Shown one piece after another: positions 37,785 through 47,799 of a stretch of 64,000 nucleotides of DNA. The position numbers and the translations under genes are program-made. The DNA is from Allofrancisella inopinata (GTDB lineage: Bacteria; Pseudomonadota; Gammaproteobacteria; Francisellales; Francisellaceae), in the NCBI RefSeq assembly GCF_012222965.1, contig NZ_CP038241.1, positions 930,001 to 994,000 of the forward strand, read 5' to 3'. The notes beneath the pieces were generated by a model that did no database searches, was not told where the DNA came from, and saw only the letters and a program-made list of their open reading frames with translations. The first letter of the stretch is position 1. Each line of letters opens with the position of its first letter.

Positions 37785-38303
37785 ATGCTTAAACAAACCT
37801 GTATTTCTTTAATTGTCATATTCTTTGTTTCTTTTTTATCCAGTTGTTTAGAAAATAATAATAATGTTTCTCTACTTATGTATAATGATACAGCTGATAC
37901 CCAACCGTATGTAGCTTATCCAGCCTATACTTGGATACCTGAAGGAGTAATCTATGCTCAGCCATCTTCTACTTTAACTCCAACAGCTATTAAATTTAGT
38001 CTATCCGGAGATGCTATCAACAATCCTTTATGTATAATCTCATTTACAAACGTTAATGGAGATTGGGAAATTTTACCTAATGATACAACAACAGGTACAA
38101 CTTTCCTTTATAAAGAAGGTTTTGATAATGCCATTCTTAGCGTTAATTGTGGTCTTGCTGGATCTGGTATTTATACGTTTCATATGAATACTGAATTTAC
38201 AATAGGTAAAGCCATATTCCATTCAAGCCAAGATTTCTTAATAAATTTTGTACTTAATAGCAAAAAAAACCTAACAATATCAACAACTCCCATAAGAAAG
38301 TAA
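37785..38303 (+). CDS. Lipoprotein, unknown function
   Basis: A 172-aa protein with a clear lipoprotein signal (MLKQTCISLIVIFFVSFLSS then Cys). The mature part is beta-rich with aromatic residues and two further Cys (NPLCIISF, LSVNCGLAG) that may pair. It is divergent from the GH64-like gene, separated by about 80 bp, which suggests joint regulation. No family recognised. Confidence 0.75.
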   Translation: MLKQTCISLIVIFFVSFLSSCLENNNNVSLLMYNDTADTQPYVAYPAYTWIPEGVIYAQPSSTLTPTAIKFSLSGDAINNPLCIISFTNVNGDWEILPNDTTTGTTFLYKEGFDNAILSVNCGLAGSGIYTFHMNTEFTIGKAIFHSSQDFLINFVLNSKKNLTISTTPIRK

Positions 38304-38652
38304 TATTCCTTAATGTTTTACTATCTTGGAAGGAAATTTATAACAACCAAAAGTTTTGCTAAAGTGAAATATCTAGCTAAAAAATCATATATAGTGCAAC
38401 ACCTTTAATCTTAAAACCACAATTTACCTAAAATAATAATATATTGTATAATTTTTATTAATATATTAAACCAAATAATATAAATATTAAAATAACAATA
38501 AACATTAAACTTGAGTTACAGAATTAGCCTTGTGATTGTGTATAGCCTACTAGACATAAAAGTAGTACTACATGCTTGTTTTATGTTTACTTAATTTTAA
38601 TGTTAATAAGTTAAATATAATAAAGTGTATATAATAAGGAGTAAATAAGTTT
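38304..38652. other. AT-rich intergenic region with a hairpin
   Basis: About 350 bp without a gene. The only clear structure is ACATAAAA (38554-38561) pairing with TTTTATGT (38579-38586), with a small palindrome TAGTACTA in the loop. AAGGAG at 38636-38641 is the ribosome site of the next gene, at a rather long spacing. The AT run 38430-38510 resembles those before the other accessory genes. Confidence 0.5.
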
Positions 38653-39681
38653 ATGACAGATATAGAAACAATTTGTTTAAAACCAAATAAACCTAACAGA
38701 AAACCTAGATATGATTCTTTTATTTCAGACCAAATCTCTTATACCATCGCCAGCCATAGAAGTAGTCCTTACTATGACCTCTGCTCAGATGCAAAATTTA
38801 AAGCTAAGGAAAGAATTAAAATTTTTAGCTTGTTAGAAAAAGTTTTCGGTAAAGAAATCCGCCGATTTTATGACTATGCAATAGTTGCCAGCATAGAAAT
38901 AGAAATAAAAAGAGCTGTAGTTTTAAACGTACATGCTCTTCCTGATTCCCAGAGACAACCGATCGGCACTAAAATGTTACAAGTATTTGAAAATTATCTT
39001 ATTAAACACGAAAATATTCAGGAACTTTACCTCCAATCAACAATTAATGAAGTTGAGTTTTACAAGAATCTTCACTTTGAGAAACTAAAATCCCGACAAA
39101 AAATTCCTACTCCATTAATCAAACATATCAGTTACGGAAATATGTGCTATAAGAAAAAACTACCACATAATGATGATTATAATTTAATAAGGAAAAAAGT
39201 AAAGTCATTAATCGAAGACACAGATGAATATGCTAATCACATTGTTCCAAATGACTCATATATTCCCCACGCTCGTAAGTTTATTACAAACAACGTAACT
39301 TTTATAAGTAAGGTTATAGATAAGTATAGCGGCAAGGTTAAAAATAGAATAATATCCTTAGGTATTGCAGGTAAAAAAATTAATCATCCAAACTTAGAAA
39401 TTAATAATGCAATCTTACCTGACCGTCTTGCAAAAGTAATAAGAACACTTCTAAACGATACTAAGAAACTAAGTCTATTACCAAGTTCTTTTATAGAAGA
39501 ATTTGCCAGGGAAATATCATCACAAACTAGAAGAAATAACGCTCAATCAATCAAGAAAACAAAATTCTTTACTTCGAGAGACCCGGAAGTTAAAAAATTG
39601 TACAACAACCCATATATAGAATTGCGGAAGATTTATTTTGCGAACTTAAGTTTGCAAGAAAAATTCTCTGGGGATTTCTAG
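38653..39681 (+). CDS. GNAT-like acetyltransferase domain with unknown C-terminal half
   Basis: A 342-aa cytosolic-looking protein. Residues about 60-155 look like a degenerate GNAT fold: a strand with RAVVLNVHALPDSQRQPIGT, then MLQVFENYL, and NEVEFYKNLHFEKL, equal to the FYxKxGF signature. The acetyl-CoA loop (Q/RxxGxG/A) is only partly kept as QRQPIGTKM. The basic C-terminal 180 residues have no recognised family. It may be an effector or a stress enzyme. Its stop overlaps the convergent dxs stop by 4 bp. Confidence 0.6.
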   Translation: MTDIETICLKPNKPNRKPRYDSFISDQISYTIASHRSSPYYDLCSDAKFKAKERIKIFSLLEKVFGKEIRRFYDYAIVASIEIEIKRAVVLNVHALPDSQRQPIGTKMLQVFENYLIKHENIQELYLQSTINEVEFYKNLHFEKLKSRQKIPTPLIKHISYGNMCYKKKLPHNDDYNLIRKKVKSLIEDTDEYANHIVPNDSYIPHARKFITNNVTFISKVIDKYSGKVKNRIISLGIAGKKINHPNLEINNAILPDRLAKVIRTLLNDTKKLSLLPSSFIEEFAREISSQTRRNNAQSIKKTKFFTSRDPEVKKLYNNPYIELRKIYFANLSLQEKFSGDF

Positions 39682-41531
39682 CAACTATTTAGCATTCTTA
39701 CTATTTCATCAGAAATTTTTACACCAGAGATATCACTATCTTCTAAAAGCAGATCTTTGATTCCATGGCTTAAAAATTTATCTTTTAAACCAAAGTTTCT
39801 AACTATTAGATTTTTATGCAAATCATTAGCAAAAATATATTCATTTACAGCCGAACCAGCTCCACCAGCAATAGAGTTTTCTTCCAAAGTTATAACTACT
39901 TGGTGAGACTTACAAATTTCAGTAATCACTCTTTCATCTAAAGGTTTAACAAAACGCATATCTACGATTGTAGCATCACATTTATTTGCTACTTCCATAG
40001 CTATCGGTAATAAAGTACCAAAATTCAAAATTGCTACTTTTGATCCTTGTTTTATAATTTTTGCTTTACCAATTTCTAAGTCTAGTTTTTCTGTGATTTC
40101 TGCTCCTATCCCAGTGCCTCTAGGGTAACGAACCATAGCAGGACCAGTATACTGATATCCAAGTTCTAACATATGGAAAGCTTCATTTTCATCACTTGGA
40201 GTCATAATTATATGATTCGGTATACAACGCATAAAACTAAGATCAAAACTACCATCATGTGTAGCGCCATCAGCTCCTACCAGTCCTGCTCTATCTACAG
40301 CATATAAGACATCTAGGTTTTGTAATGCCACATCATGAATAACTTGATCATATGCCCTTTGAAGAAAGGTTGAGTAAATAGCAACTACTGGCTTTAAACC
40401 TTGGCAAGCAAGACCACCAGCAAAAGTAACTGCATGTTGCTCAGCTATGGCAACATCAAAATATCTATCAGGATATTGCTGTGAAAATGCTATTAAGTCA
40501 GAACCCTCTTTCATAGCTGGAGTAATACCAACTAAACGATTATCTTTAGCAGCTTTTTGACATATCCAGGAACCAAAAATATTTGAAAAAGTTGGTTTTG
40601 GCACTTTAGTGATGCTATCACCTGTATGAAAACTTGGAGCAACGTGGTGAAACTTAATAGGGTCAAACTCTGCTTTTGTATATCCTTTGCCTTTTTTAGT
40701 TACAACATGTAGAAGTTTAGGTCCTTTATGGTTGTTTAAAATCTTTAAAGTCTTAATCAGCTCATGTACATCATGCCCATCTATCGGACCCACATAATAA
40801 AATCCTAAATCTTCAAAAAAATTCGCTGGTACAAACATTCCCTTAGTTTGAGTTTCTATCTTTTTAACTAACTCAAATACTGGTGGAATATTTTTTAAAA
40901 CTTCTTTACCTTTCTCACGTATAGAGTTATAAAACCCTCCAGAAATTATCTTGCTAAAATGAGCAGATAAGCCTCCTACGTTATCAGATATCGACATCTC
41001 ATTATCATTTAATACTACTAGAATATCTTCTTTAATTCCTCCAGCATGATTTAAAGCTTCAAAAGCCATACCTCCTGTTATAGCTCCATCACCGATTATT
41101 GCTACTGTTTTTGAAGGTTTGTTTTTAAGCCTATCAGCTATAGCCATACCAAGAGCTGCACTAATCGATGTACTTGAGTGCCCTACCCCAAAAGCATCAT
41201 ACTCACTCTCTGAACGCTTTGGAAAACCAGATATGCCACCATCTTTTTTGATAGTTACTAACTGATTTTTTCTACCTGTTAGAATCTTATGAATATAGGT
41301 CTGATGACCAACATCCCAAACTATGTTATCATGCGGTGCGTTATAAACATAATGCAAGGCAACTGTAAGCTCAGTAGCACCTAAACTACTAGCGAAATGT
41401 CCGCCACTTACATCTAATGTGTTAATAAGAAAACTTCTTAATTCTGACGATAAATCTTTAAGCTGATTTTCTGAAAGAAGTTTAAGATCAGCAGGAGTGT
41501 TTATCTTATCTAACAAATTGTATTTTGACAT
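39678..41531 (-). CDS. dxs: 1-deoxy-D-xylulose-5-phosphate synthase
   Basis: First enzyme of the MEP isoprenoid pathway; joins pyruvate and glyceraldehyde 3-phosphate with thiamine diphosphate. The 617-aa protein has the GDGAITGGMAFEALNHAG cofactor motif, NDNEMSISDNVG, DVAIAEQHAVTFAGG with the catalytic Glu, and DRAGLVGADGATHDG. Normal length. It follows guaA on the same strand with 70 bp between, where a CGTTAAC/GTTAACG inverted repeat lies. Confidence 0.97.
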   Translation of the reverse strand: MSKYNLLDKINTPADLKLLSENQLKDLSSELRSFLINTLDVSGGHFASSLGATELTVALHYVYNAPHDNIVWDVGHQTYIHKILTGRKNQLVTIKKDGGISGFPKRSESEYDAFGVGHSSTSISAALGMAIADRLKNKPSKTVAIIGDGAITGGMAFEALNHAGGIKEDILVVLNDNEMSISDNVGGLSAHFSKIISGGFYNSIREKGKEVLKNIPPVFELVKKIETQTKGMFVPANFFEDLGFYYVGPIDGHDVHELIKTLKILNNHKGPKLLHVVTKKGKGYTKAEFDPIKFHHVAPSFHTGDSITKVPKPTFSNIFGSWICQKAAKDNRLVGITPAMKEGSDLIAFSQQYPDRYFDVAIAEQHAVTFAGGLACQGLKPVVAIYSTFLQRAYDQVIHDVALQNLDVLYAVDRAGLVGADGATHDGSFDLSFMRCIPNHIIMTPSDENEAFHMLELGYQYTGPAMVRYPRGTGIGAEITEKLDLEIGKAKIIKQGSKVAILNFGTLLPIAMEVANKCDATIVDMRFVKPLDERVITEICKSHQVVITLEENSIAGGAGSAVNEYIFANDLHKNLIVRNFGLKDKFLSHGIKDLLLEDSDISGVKISDEIVRMLNSC

Positions 41532-41602
41532 AACTTTAAAAATCTTTTGTTTAGTTAGAAAATATGTATTTAAATCCCGTTAACCTTTTAGAGTTAACGT
41601 TA

Positions 41603-43153
41603 TTATTCCCACTCTATCGTTCCTGGTGGTTTACCTGTAACATCATATACTACGCGAGATACTTGCTTTACCTCATTTACTATTCTGTTAGAAACTAATG
41701 ATAAAAAATCATATGGTAAGTTTGCCCATGTAGCAGTCATAAAATCAATACTTACAACAGCTCTTAGAGCTATAACATACTCATACCTTCGTTGGTCGCC
41801 AACCACACCAACTGATTTTACAGGTAAAAACACTCCAAAAGCTTGAGAAATATCATGATACAAACCATGATTGTATAATTCTGCTGTAAATATAGCATCT
41901 GCTTTTTGTAGAATCTCTACATATTCTTTTTTGACTTCACCTAATATACGCACTCCTAAACCAGGTCCAGGAAAAGGATGTCTGTATAACATATCATAAG
42001 GTAGCCCTAAACCTAACCCCAATTTACGAACTTCATCTTTAAATAGCTCTCTTAGCGGCTCTAAAAGTTTTAGCTTCATTTCTTTAGGCAATCCACCAAC
42101 ATTATGATGAGATTTAATAACATGAGCTTTAGATTTATTATTTCCAGCTGATTCGATAACATCACTATAAATTGTACCTTGTGCAAGCCATTTAGCATTT
42201 TCAATCTTTGCTGCTTCTTCATCAAAGATATCAATAAAAAGCTTACCTATAATTTTACGTTTTTGCTCAGGATCAGAAATCCCTTTAAGCTCATCTAAAA
42301 ACCTATCCTTTGCATTAACACGGATAACGTTAATATCCATGTTATCAGCAAACACTTTCATTACCTGGTCGCCTTCATTAAGACGAAGTAACCCAGTATC
42401 TACAAATATACATGTAAGTTGATCACCAATAGCTTTATGTAATATCGCTGCAACTACAGATGAATCAACCCCTCCAGATAAACCTAATATTACCTTATCA
42501 GAACCTACTTTTTCTTTGATTTGTTCAATATCATTTTCAATAATGTTTTCGATGTTCCAAAGGGTGTCACATTTACAAATATTAACTACAAAATTTTCTA
42601 TTATTTGTTTGCCACTTTCTGTGTGGGTAGTTTCAGGATGAAATTGCACCCCATAAAAAGGCTTTGATTTATGGGCAATAGCAGCTACAGGAGCATTAAT
42701 AGATGAAGCAATAATCTCAAAATACTCACCTGTATTAGTAACTTTATCACTATGGCTCATCCAAACTAGTTGCTCATTATGTAAGTTAGAAAAAATATTA
42801 TTATCAGAATTTAAAATATTTATAATGGCTTTCCCAAACTCGCTTTGATCAGCTCCTTTAACTTCACCACCATGTTGCATAACCATAGTTTGCATACCAT
42901 AGCATATACCAAGGACAGGAACCCCTAACTCAAAAACCATATCCGAAGCTCTAGCATCAGAATCATATACTGATTCTGGCCCTCCAGATAAGATAATACC
43001 CTTAGCACCATACGATTTAATAAACTCAGCATCTATATCATAAGGGAAAATTTCACAAAAAACTCCTACTTCTCTAACTCTACGAGCTATAAGTTGCGTA
43101 TATTGTGAACCAAAATCTAAAATAAGAATTTTATGTTTATGTATATCTGTCAT
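41603..43153 (-). CDS. guaA: GMP synthase (glutamine-hydrolysing)
   Basis: It aminates XMP to GMP. The 516-aa protein has an N-terminal class I amidotransferase ([36 protein letters not shown]), the ATP-pyrophosphatase P-loop [15 protein letters not shown], and the GMP-synthase end ([29 protein letters not shown]). All hallmark residues are present. Confidence 0.98.
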   Translation of the reverse strand: MTDIHKHKILILDFGSQYTQLIARRVREVGVFCEIFPYDIDAEFIKSYGAKGIILSGGPESVYDSDARASDMVFELGVPVLGICYGMQTMVMQHGGEVKGADQSEFGKAIINILNSDNNIFSNLHNEQLVWMSHSDKVTNTGEYFEIIASSINAPVAAIAHKSKPFYGVQFHPETTHTESGKQIIENFVVNICKCDTLWNIENIIENDIEQIKEKVGSDKVILGLSGGVDSSVVAAILHKAIGDQLTCIFVDTGLLRLNEGDQVMKVFADNMDINVIRVNAKDRFLDELKGISDPEQKRKIIGKLFIDIFDEEAAKIENAKWLAQGTIYSDVIESAGNNKSKAHVIKSHHNVGGLPKEMKLKLLEPLRELFKDEVRKLGLGLGLPYDMLYRHPFPGPGLGVRILGEVKKEYVEILQKADAIFTAELYNHGLYHDISQAFGVFLPVKSVGVVGDQRRYEYVIALRAVVSIDFMTATWANLPYDFLSLVSNRIVNEVKQVSRVVYDVTGKPPGTIEWE

Positions 43154-43240
43154 TATATTATATGAAAAAGAAATGTTAATGCATATTCTAGCTTAAAAGA
43201 ACCAAAATTGTAATTAGCTTTTGCCGATAAAAATGAGTGA

Positions 43241-44785
43241 TTAATTACTTTGTAAATTTTCAATTTCAAACATAATACTTTTGATGTTTTTTTTAATAGA
43301 GTCAGATGATGCCTGAGTCATCACAAACATTTTTAAAAAGATAACGCCATCTATAGCTACCAATAAATTGTCGTAAGGAAAATCTATAATATTTAATTCG
43401 CGAAAATATGAAATTAGCCATAATATAACTATATACAAGCAAACAAACCAAGTTTGTTTTAATAACCGTAAGAAGTCATTTGGTATAAAAACTAACCAGT
43501 AAAATATGCATACTAAAACTATAAGTATTGCCAAATACATAAGATTAGAGGTACCTGACCAATAGATAAAGTAAGAGCATGATATGAAACCTAAATAACC
43601 AAATAGTTTGTAAAATGGCAGTTTAAACTTTCTTTCTAAGTCTGGGAAATTATCCCTAAAAATAATTAAAACCACTGGACCTGATAAACAGCTAAATAAA
43701 ACTAATGATGATAAAAATGTAACTAATTGAGTCCAGGTTGGAAATTGAAATAAAAATACCAACCCTACAAAGAAATTAATCCAGATACAAAAAACAGGAA
43801 CTGAACTTTTATTTAATTTAGTTAAAATAGACTCTTTGAAAAACTCTAAACCAAAAGCTTGAAGTATTCTTCCTGTTACAGCTGTAAATACATTAGCTGT
43901 TCCTAAAGGAGCTACCATAGCATCTATAAATAAAATAGTATATACAAAATGCAAACCAAACAAACTTAGAAGTCCTAATAAAGGAGCAACACTAGCATTG
44001 AAATTATCTACTTGCGCTGGTACACAAAATATGAACAATAAAGATAAAGACAAATACATTGTCAATCCAACAACTACAGGAGCAAATAAAGACAATGGAA
44101 TTGCTAGCTTAGGGTTTCTAGCGGAATTTGCGATAATCAGACCGTTTTGAAATCCAGAAAAAGCAAAAGCAAGACCAGATCCTGTTACTGCTAAAAGTAT
44201 ATGCTCAAAGCTTACACTTATTTTAGCACTATTAGCATGATAGTTATCAAAAGATCCATATACAGCTAGCATGCCTACAGCTATTGCTATTGGCAAAAAT
44301 ATCTTCCACATACTTACTATAGAGTTAATTTTAGCAACATTTTTAAGCTGATAAGTATTAAGATACGTAACTCCTAACATAATAAAGAAAGCTATAACCA
44401 CACCATAGTGTGATAAAAATATTCCACTAGAGTTACTATCAACTAAGTTAGGAAACCAAAAACCCAAATACTGAACAACAGATTGTGCTTCTAATGGCAA
44501 GTAAACAATATAACTAATCCAACCTAACACTACAAATAAAAAACCTAAAGCACGTGAATGTGTAATTCTTAAAAAACGCATAGCACCAGAAACAATCGGT
44601 AGCATCGAAGCAACTTCAGCAAAGCATAAAGCTACTAGTAAAGTTAAAAGAGCAGTTAAAAACCATGAAAGTATCACGCCTACTCCAGCAGTTTGATAAC
44701 CATAATATGGAGAAAATAACCAGCCACTACCTATCATCCCACCAGTTGAAATAAAAACAATAGCTAAAGTTGAAAGTTTTTTCAT
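43241..44785 (-). CDS. APC-family amino acid permease
   Basis: A 514-aa inner-membrane protein with about 12-13 hydrophobic segments. It has the APC start (FISTGGMIGSGWLFSPYYG) and the following ALCFAEVASMLPIVSGAMRF. The substrate is probably an amino acid or polyamine. It is a single gene between guaA and the aspartoacylase-like gene, divergent from the latter. Confidence 0.88.
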   Translation of the reverse strand: MKKLSTLAIVFISTGGMIGSGWLFSPYYGYQTAGVGVILSWFLTALLTLLVALCFAEVASMLPIVSGAMRFLRITHSRALGFLFVVLGWISYIVYLPLEAQSVVQYLGFWFPNLVDSNSSGIFLSHYGVVIAFFIMLGVTYLNTYQLKNVAKINSIVSMWKIFLPIAIAVGMLAVYGSFDNYHANSAKISVSFEHILLAVTGSGLAFAFSGFQNGLIIANSARNPKLAIPLSLFAPVVVGLTMYLSLSLLFIFCVPAQVDNFNASVAPLLGLLSLFGLHFVYTILFIDAMVAPLGTANVFTAVTGRILQAFGLEFFKESILTKLNKSSVPVFCIWINFFVGLVFLFQFPTWTQLVTFLSSLVLFSCLSGPVVLIIFRDNFPDLERKFKLPFYKLFGYLGFISCSYFIYWSGTSNLMYLAILIVLVCIFYWLVFIPNDFLRLLKQTWFVCLYIVILWLISYFRELNIIDFPYDNLLVAIDGVIFLKMFVMTQASSDSIKKNIKSIMFEIENLQSN

Positions 44786-44967
44786 GATGTTCTTTTTGAC
44801 CTTTACGTTATAATCAATAATACTAAATAAAAAATATTAATGAAATATTTGCTAATAACAATACTTATTATATAGCTTTTTCTCTGAAATTTGCTCCTGA
44901 TCCATAACTGAATTTACAATCTCCACTTAGCTTAACGTAGTATTGCTTATATCAAAAAGCCGATTTT

Positions 44968-44996
44968 TTGAATTGTAAACTTAGCTTTGTTATACT
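44968..44996 (+). promoter_or_regulatory. Candidate sigma-70 promoter for the aspartoacylase-like gene
   Basis: TTGAAT (44968-44973) and TATACT (44991-44996) are spaced by 17 bp, about 60 bp before the ATG at 45058. The leader contains an AGCTTAAA/TTTTAAGCT inverted repeat around 45027-45046. Assigned by eye only. Confidence 0.45.
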
Positions 44997-45057
44997 AATA
45001 AAACCTCTGATTAATATATAAAAGAGCTTAAACACTTTTAAGCTTATAAAAAAATCT

Positions 45058-46065
45058 ATGAAATTTAAAATTTTTAATAAAATTTTTCAAGCAGGAGAGA
45101 CGGCTACGCTTGCCATGCCATTACCAAGTCAATACTCATGTGCCCCCATGTATTTACCTATAAAAATACTAAATGGCTTATATCAAGGACCTTGTTTTTT
45201 AATATTTGGAATGGTCAATGGTGATGAATTTAACAGTATTGAAATAATAAATTCTCTGTTGGAAGATATTAATCCCAAGCAGTTAAATGGCACAATAATA
45301 GCTATACCTGTATTAAATATTTTTGGACTAGTGCATTCAACCAGACATAGCTTACCATTAGAACAAGCTTTTCCAGGTGATGAAAATGGCTCTTTCATGC
45401 AGCGTTATGCCTATAGGGTAACTCAAGAAATAGTCAAAAAAGCTGATTATTCAATACAACTAAAAACTGGTGCTTTAGATCATGAAATATTACCTCAAGT
45501 TTATTTTAATGCTAAAGATCAAGATTCTATAAAGATGGCTAGAGCATTTCAAGCTCCCGTTATAACTGCTGTAAATATGGATCAATCTAGCATCCGTCGA
45601 ATTCATCAAGATTTAGAGATACCTTTTATATGTTATGAAGCTGGTGAAGCTAATAAATTTAATGAAGAAGCTATAAATGTAGGGGTTTCTGGCATTAAAA
45701 ATGTCATGAGAAAACTGGATATTTTAAAAGATCAAGATTTTGTACAACAAATAAAACCTGTAGTATCTAATGATACTGAATGGACTATATCCGATAAACC
45801 TGGGATTCTAAGAACAGAAATAGGGCTTGGCACTAGAATAAAGGAAAATCAAAAAATTGGTAAACTGATAGATCCTTTTGGTAATGATGGAAGTGTATCA
45901 CTTAAATCACCTATCGATGGAATAATTTTAGGTATCAATAACTACCCTCTAATAAAAGAAGGGGATTTAGTTTTTAAGGTAGCATCTTTTCAGGATGACG
46001 AGAAAGCTGAAGCAAAAATAGAAAATTGGGAAGAAATAGCAAAAGAAAATTTTAGTGATGAATAA
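45058..46065 (+). CDS. Succinylglutamate desuccinylase/aspartoacylase-like protein with degenerate metal site
   Basis: A 335-aa protein of the AstE/AspA family by overall layout. The N-terminal motif, normally HGDE, is NGDE (FGMVNGDEFNSIEII). The DLNR-FPG segment is LPLEQAFPGDENGS, and the second His motif (D-x-H-T-G) is QLKTGALDHEILPQ. Two of three zinc ligands (both His) thus appear replaced by Asn and Lys, with only the Glu kept. The C-terminal beta domain (IGLGTRIKENQKIG, SPIDGIILG) is normal. It may be a binding protein or use another chemistry. It overlaps the MFS gene downstream. Confidence 0.8.
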   Translation: MKFKIFNKIFQAGETATLAMPLPSQYSCAPMYLPIKILNGLYQGPCFLIFGMVNGDEFNSIEIINSLLEDINPKQLNGTIIAIPVLNIFGLVHSTRHSLPLEQAFPGDENGSFMQRYAYRVTQEIVKKADYSIQLKTGALDHEILPQVYFNAKDQDSIKMARAFQAPVITAVNMDQSSIRRIHQDLEIPFICYEAGEANKFNEEAINVGVSGIKNVMRKLDILKDQDFVQQIKPVVSNDTEWTISDKPGILRTEIGLGTRIKENQKIGKLIDPFGNDGSVSLKSPIDGIILGINNYPLIKEGDLVFKVASFQDDEKAEAKIENWEEIAKENFSDE

Positions 46066-47320
46066 CAGGATCTCCTTGATTGCAATAATAGTTTGGTTAA
46101 CTTGTGCTAGTTTTTTTATGTATGAGTTTTTACTTAGAACTATCCTCGGAACATTTGAACGTCAAATAATTACTGATTTAAATCTAAGCTTGTTTACCTT
46201 TAGTATCCTTAGTTCAACCGCATACCAAATAACATATGGGTTAATGCAAATTCCAGTCGGTGTAATTACTGATAAGTTAGGTTTAAAAAAAACTCTTAGC
46301 TTAGCTATTTTAATCTGTGTATTAGGTGTCGGGTTATTTAGTTTATGTAATAGTTTTACTGCAGCACTTATTTATAGAATGACAATAGGTTTTGGTGCTT
46401 CTTTTGGTTTTTTATGTCTACTAATAGCTGTTTATGATTGGCTACCACATAAGCATATTGGTTTATATATAGGATTATCACAATTCATAGGAGTAATGGG
46501 GCCAATGTTAGCTGCTGGGCCTTTGGATTCATTATCACAAGCTGGTGGTATAGGTTGGCGCTTTATATCTATAACACTAGCTACTATAGGACTAATATTA
46601 GCAGCTGTAACTATAATAGTAGTAAAAAATAATAATCAAGAATTAAACAAAGTTATTATATTAAGTAGCCCATCATCTATTGTTAGTGAAATAAAAGGCT
46701 TATTTTCTAATACACAAATATGGTTAATTGCTATCTTTTCTGCTACAACATATCTAGCTATAGAGTATTTATCTGAAAATACTACAAAAAGTTTCTTAGA
46801 GTTAAATGGCTATAGCTCACAATTAGGATCTTATTTAATTACAATAGCTTGGCTTGGCTATGGATTAGGTTGTCCAGGTTTAGGGTTTATATCAGATACC
46901 TTAAAACGAAGGAAACCTATAATGACCTTTGCTATTTGCTTAACATTTATTTCTTTAGTCACAATAATATTTTTTCCTATAAATAAACTTGTATTATATA
47001 TATCGTTTATTTGTTTAGGGTTTGGTGCAAGTGGCCAAAGTATTGGATTTGCAATTATTGCTGAACAGTGTAAACCTAAACATAGAGCTACTGGATTAGG
47101 AGTAAATAATTTTCTAATAACACTGTCTGTAGCAATTGGTTCGCCGATTATTAGTAGTACATTAGGTATGCTCTCTAATGGAAATAAAGTATCGATATGT
47201 GATTACAAAATAAGTCTAAGCATTTTACTTATTTTTACAGCTATGGGTATAGTTATCAGTATATTTTTTATTAAAGAAACATTCTGTAGATCGACAAAAG
47301 AAGTGATTATGTTAGACTAA
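46058..47320 (+). CDS. MFS transporter, Pht-like
   Basis: A 12-helix major facilitator of about 420 aa. The start (CASFFMYEFLLRTILGTF) and the loop GVITDKLGLKKT resemble the Pht transporters of Legionella and Francisella, which import amino acids or nucleosides inside host cells. I start it at the ATG at 46058, overlapping the upstream gene by 8 bp; a GTG at 46055 is equally open. The overlap suggests that the two proteins handle one substrate. Confidence 0.85.
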   Translation: MNNRISLIAIIVWLTCASFFMYEFLLRTILGTFERQIITDLNLSLFTFSILSSTAYQITYGLMQIPVGVITDKLGLKKTLSLAILICVLGVGLFSLCNSFTAALIYRMTIGFGASFGFLCLLIAVYDWLPHKHIGLYIGLSQFIGVMGPMLAAGPLDSLSQAGGIGWRFISITLATIGLILAAVTIIVVKNNNQELNKVIILSSPSSIVSEIKGLFSNTQIWLIAIFSATTYLAIEYLSENTTKSFLELNGYSSQLGSYLITIAWLGYGLGCPGLGFISDTLKRRKPIMTFAICLTFISLVTIIFFPINKLVLYISFICLGFGASGQSIGFAIIAEQCKPKHRATGLGVNNFLITLSVAIGSPIISSTLGMLSNGNKVSICDYKISLSILLIFTAMGIVISIFFIKETFCRSTKEVIMLD

Positions 47321-47417
47321 AAACTAAAAGGGTTTAGTTCTTAAGTAAATTTCTAACCTATTTAAAATATTCAAACCAGAAAATATTGTGATTAAGTGAC
47401 TAGCTTAGGAAACAAGT

Positions 47418-47636
47418 TTATTTACTACGGAACTTAATACGTCCTTTTGTCAAATCATAAGGAGTTATTTCAACAACAACCTTATCACCCGTTAAGATAC
47501 GAATATAATTTTTTCTCATTTTCCCAGAAATGTGAGCTGTTACAATGTGGCCATTTTCTAACTCAACTCTGAACATTGTGTTAGGAAGAGCTTCTAAAAC
47601 CACCCCTTCCATTTCTATACAATCTTCTTTTGCCAT
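47418..47636 (-). CDS. infA: Translation initiation factor IF-1
   Basis: A 72-aa OB-fold protein with [39 protein letters not shown] and [20 protein letters not shown], matching IF-1 over its whole length. It binds the 30S A site. Single gene here. Confidence 0.98.
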   Translation of the reverse strand: MAKEDCIEMEGVVLEALPNTMFRVELENGHIVTAHISGKMRKNYIRILTGDKVVVEITPYDLTKGRIKFRSK

Positions 47637-47799
47637 AGTGGCTAATTCTCCTATATTATTATTTTTAAACTTATATAATTAAATATAAAACAGCTTTATA
47701 TTCTAAAGCATTTCAATAAAAACACAATATTTCCAAAACAAACTTTTTTAGAAATGATATACTTTTCTCACTTAAAATGTTACTTAAAATTCTTTTATT

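Noticed and set aside
41577..41602. CGTTAAC/GTTAACG inverted repeat as terminator of guaA
   Set aside because: There is no T tract on either strand, so an intrinsic terminator is not supported.
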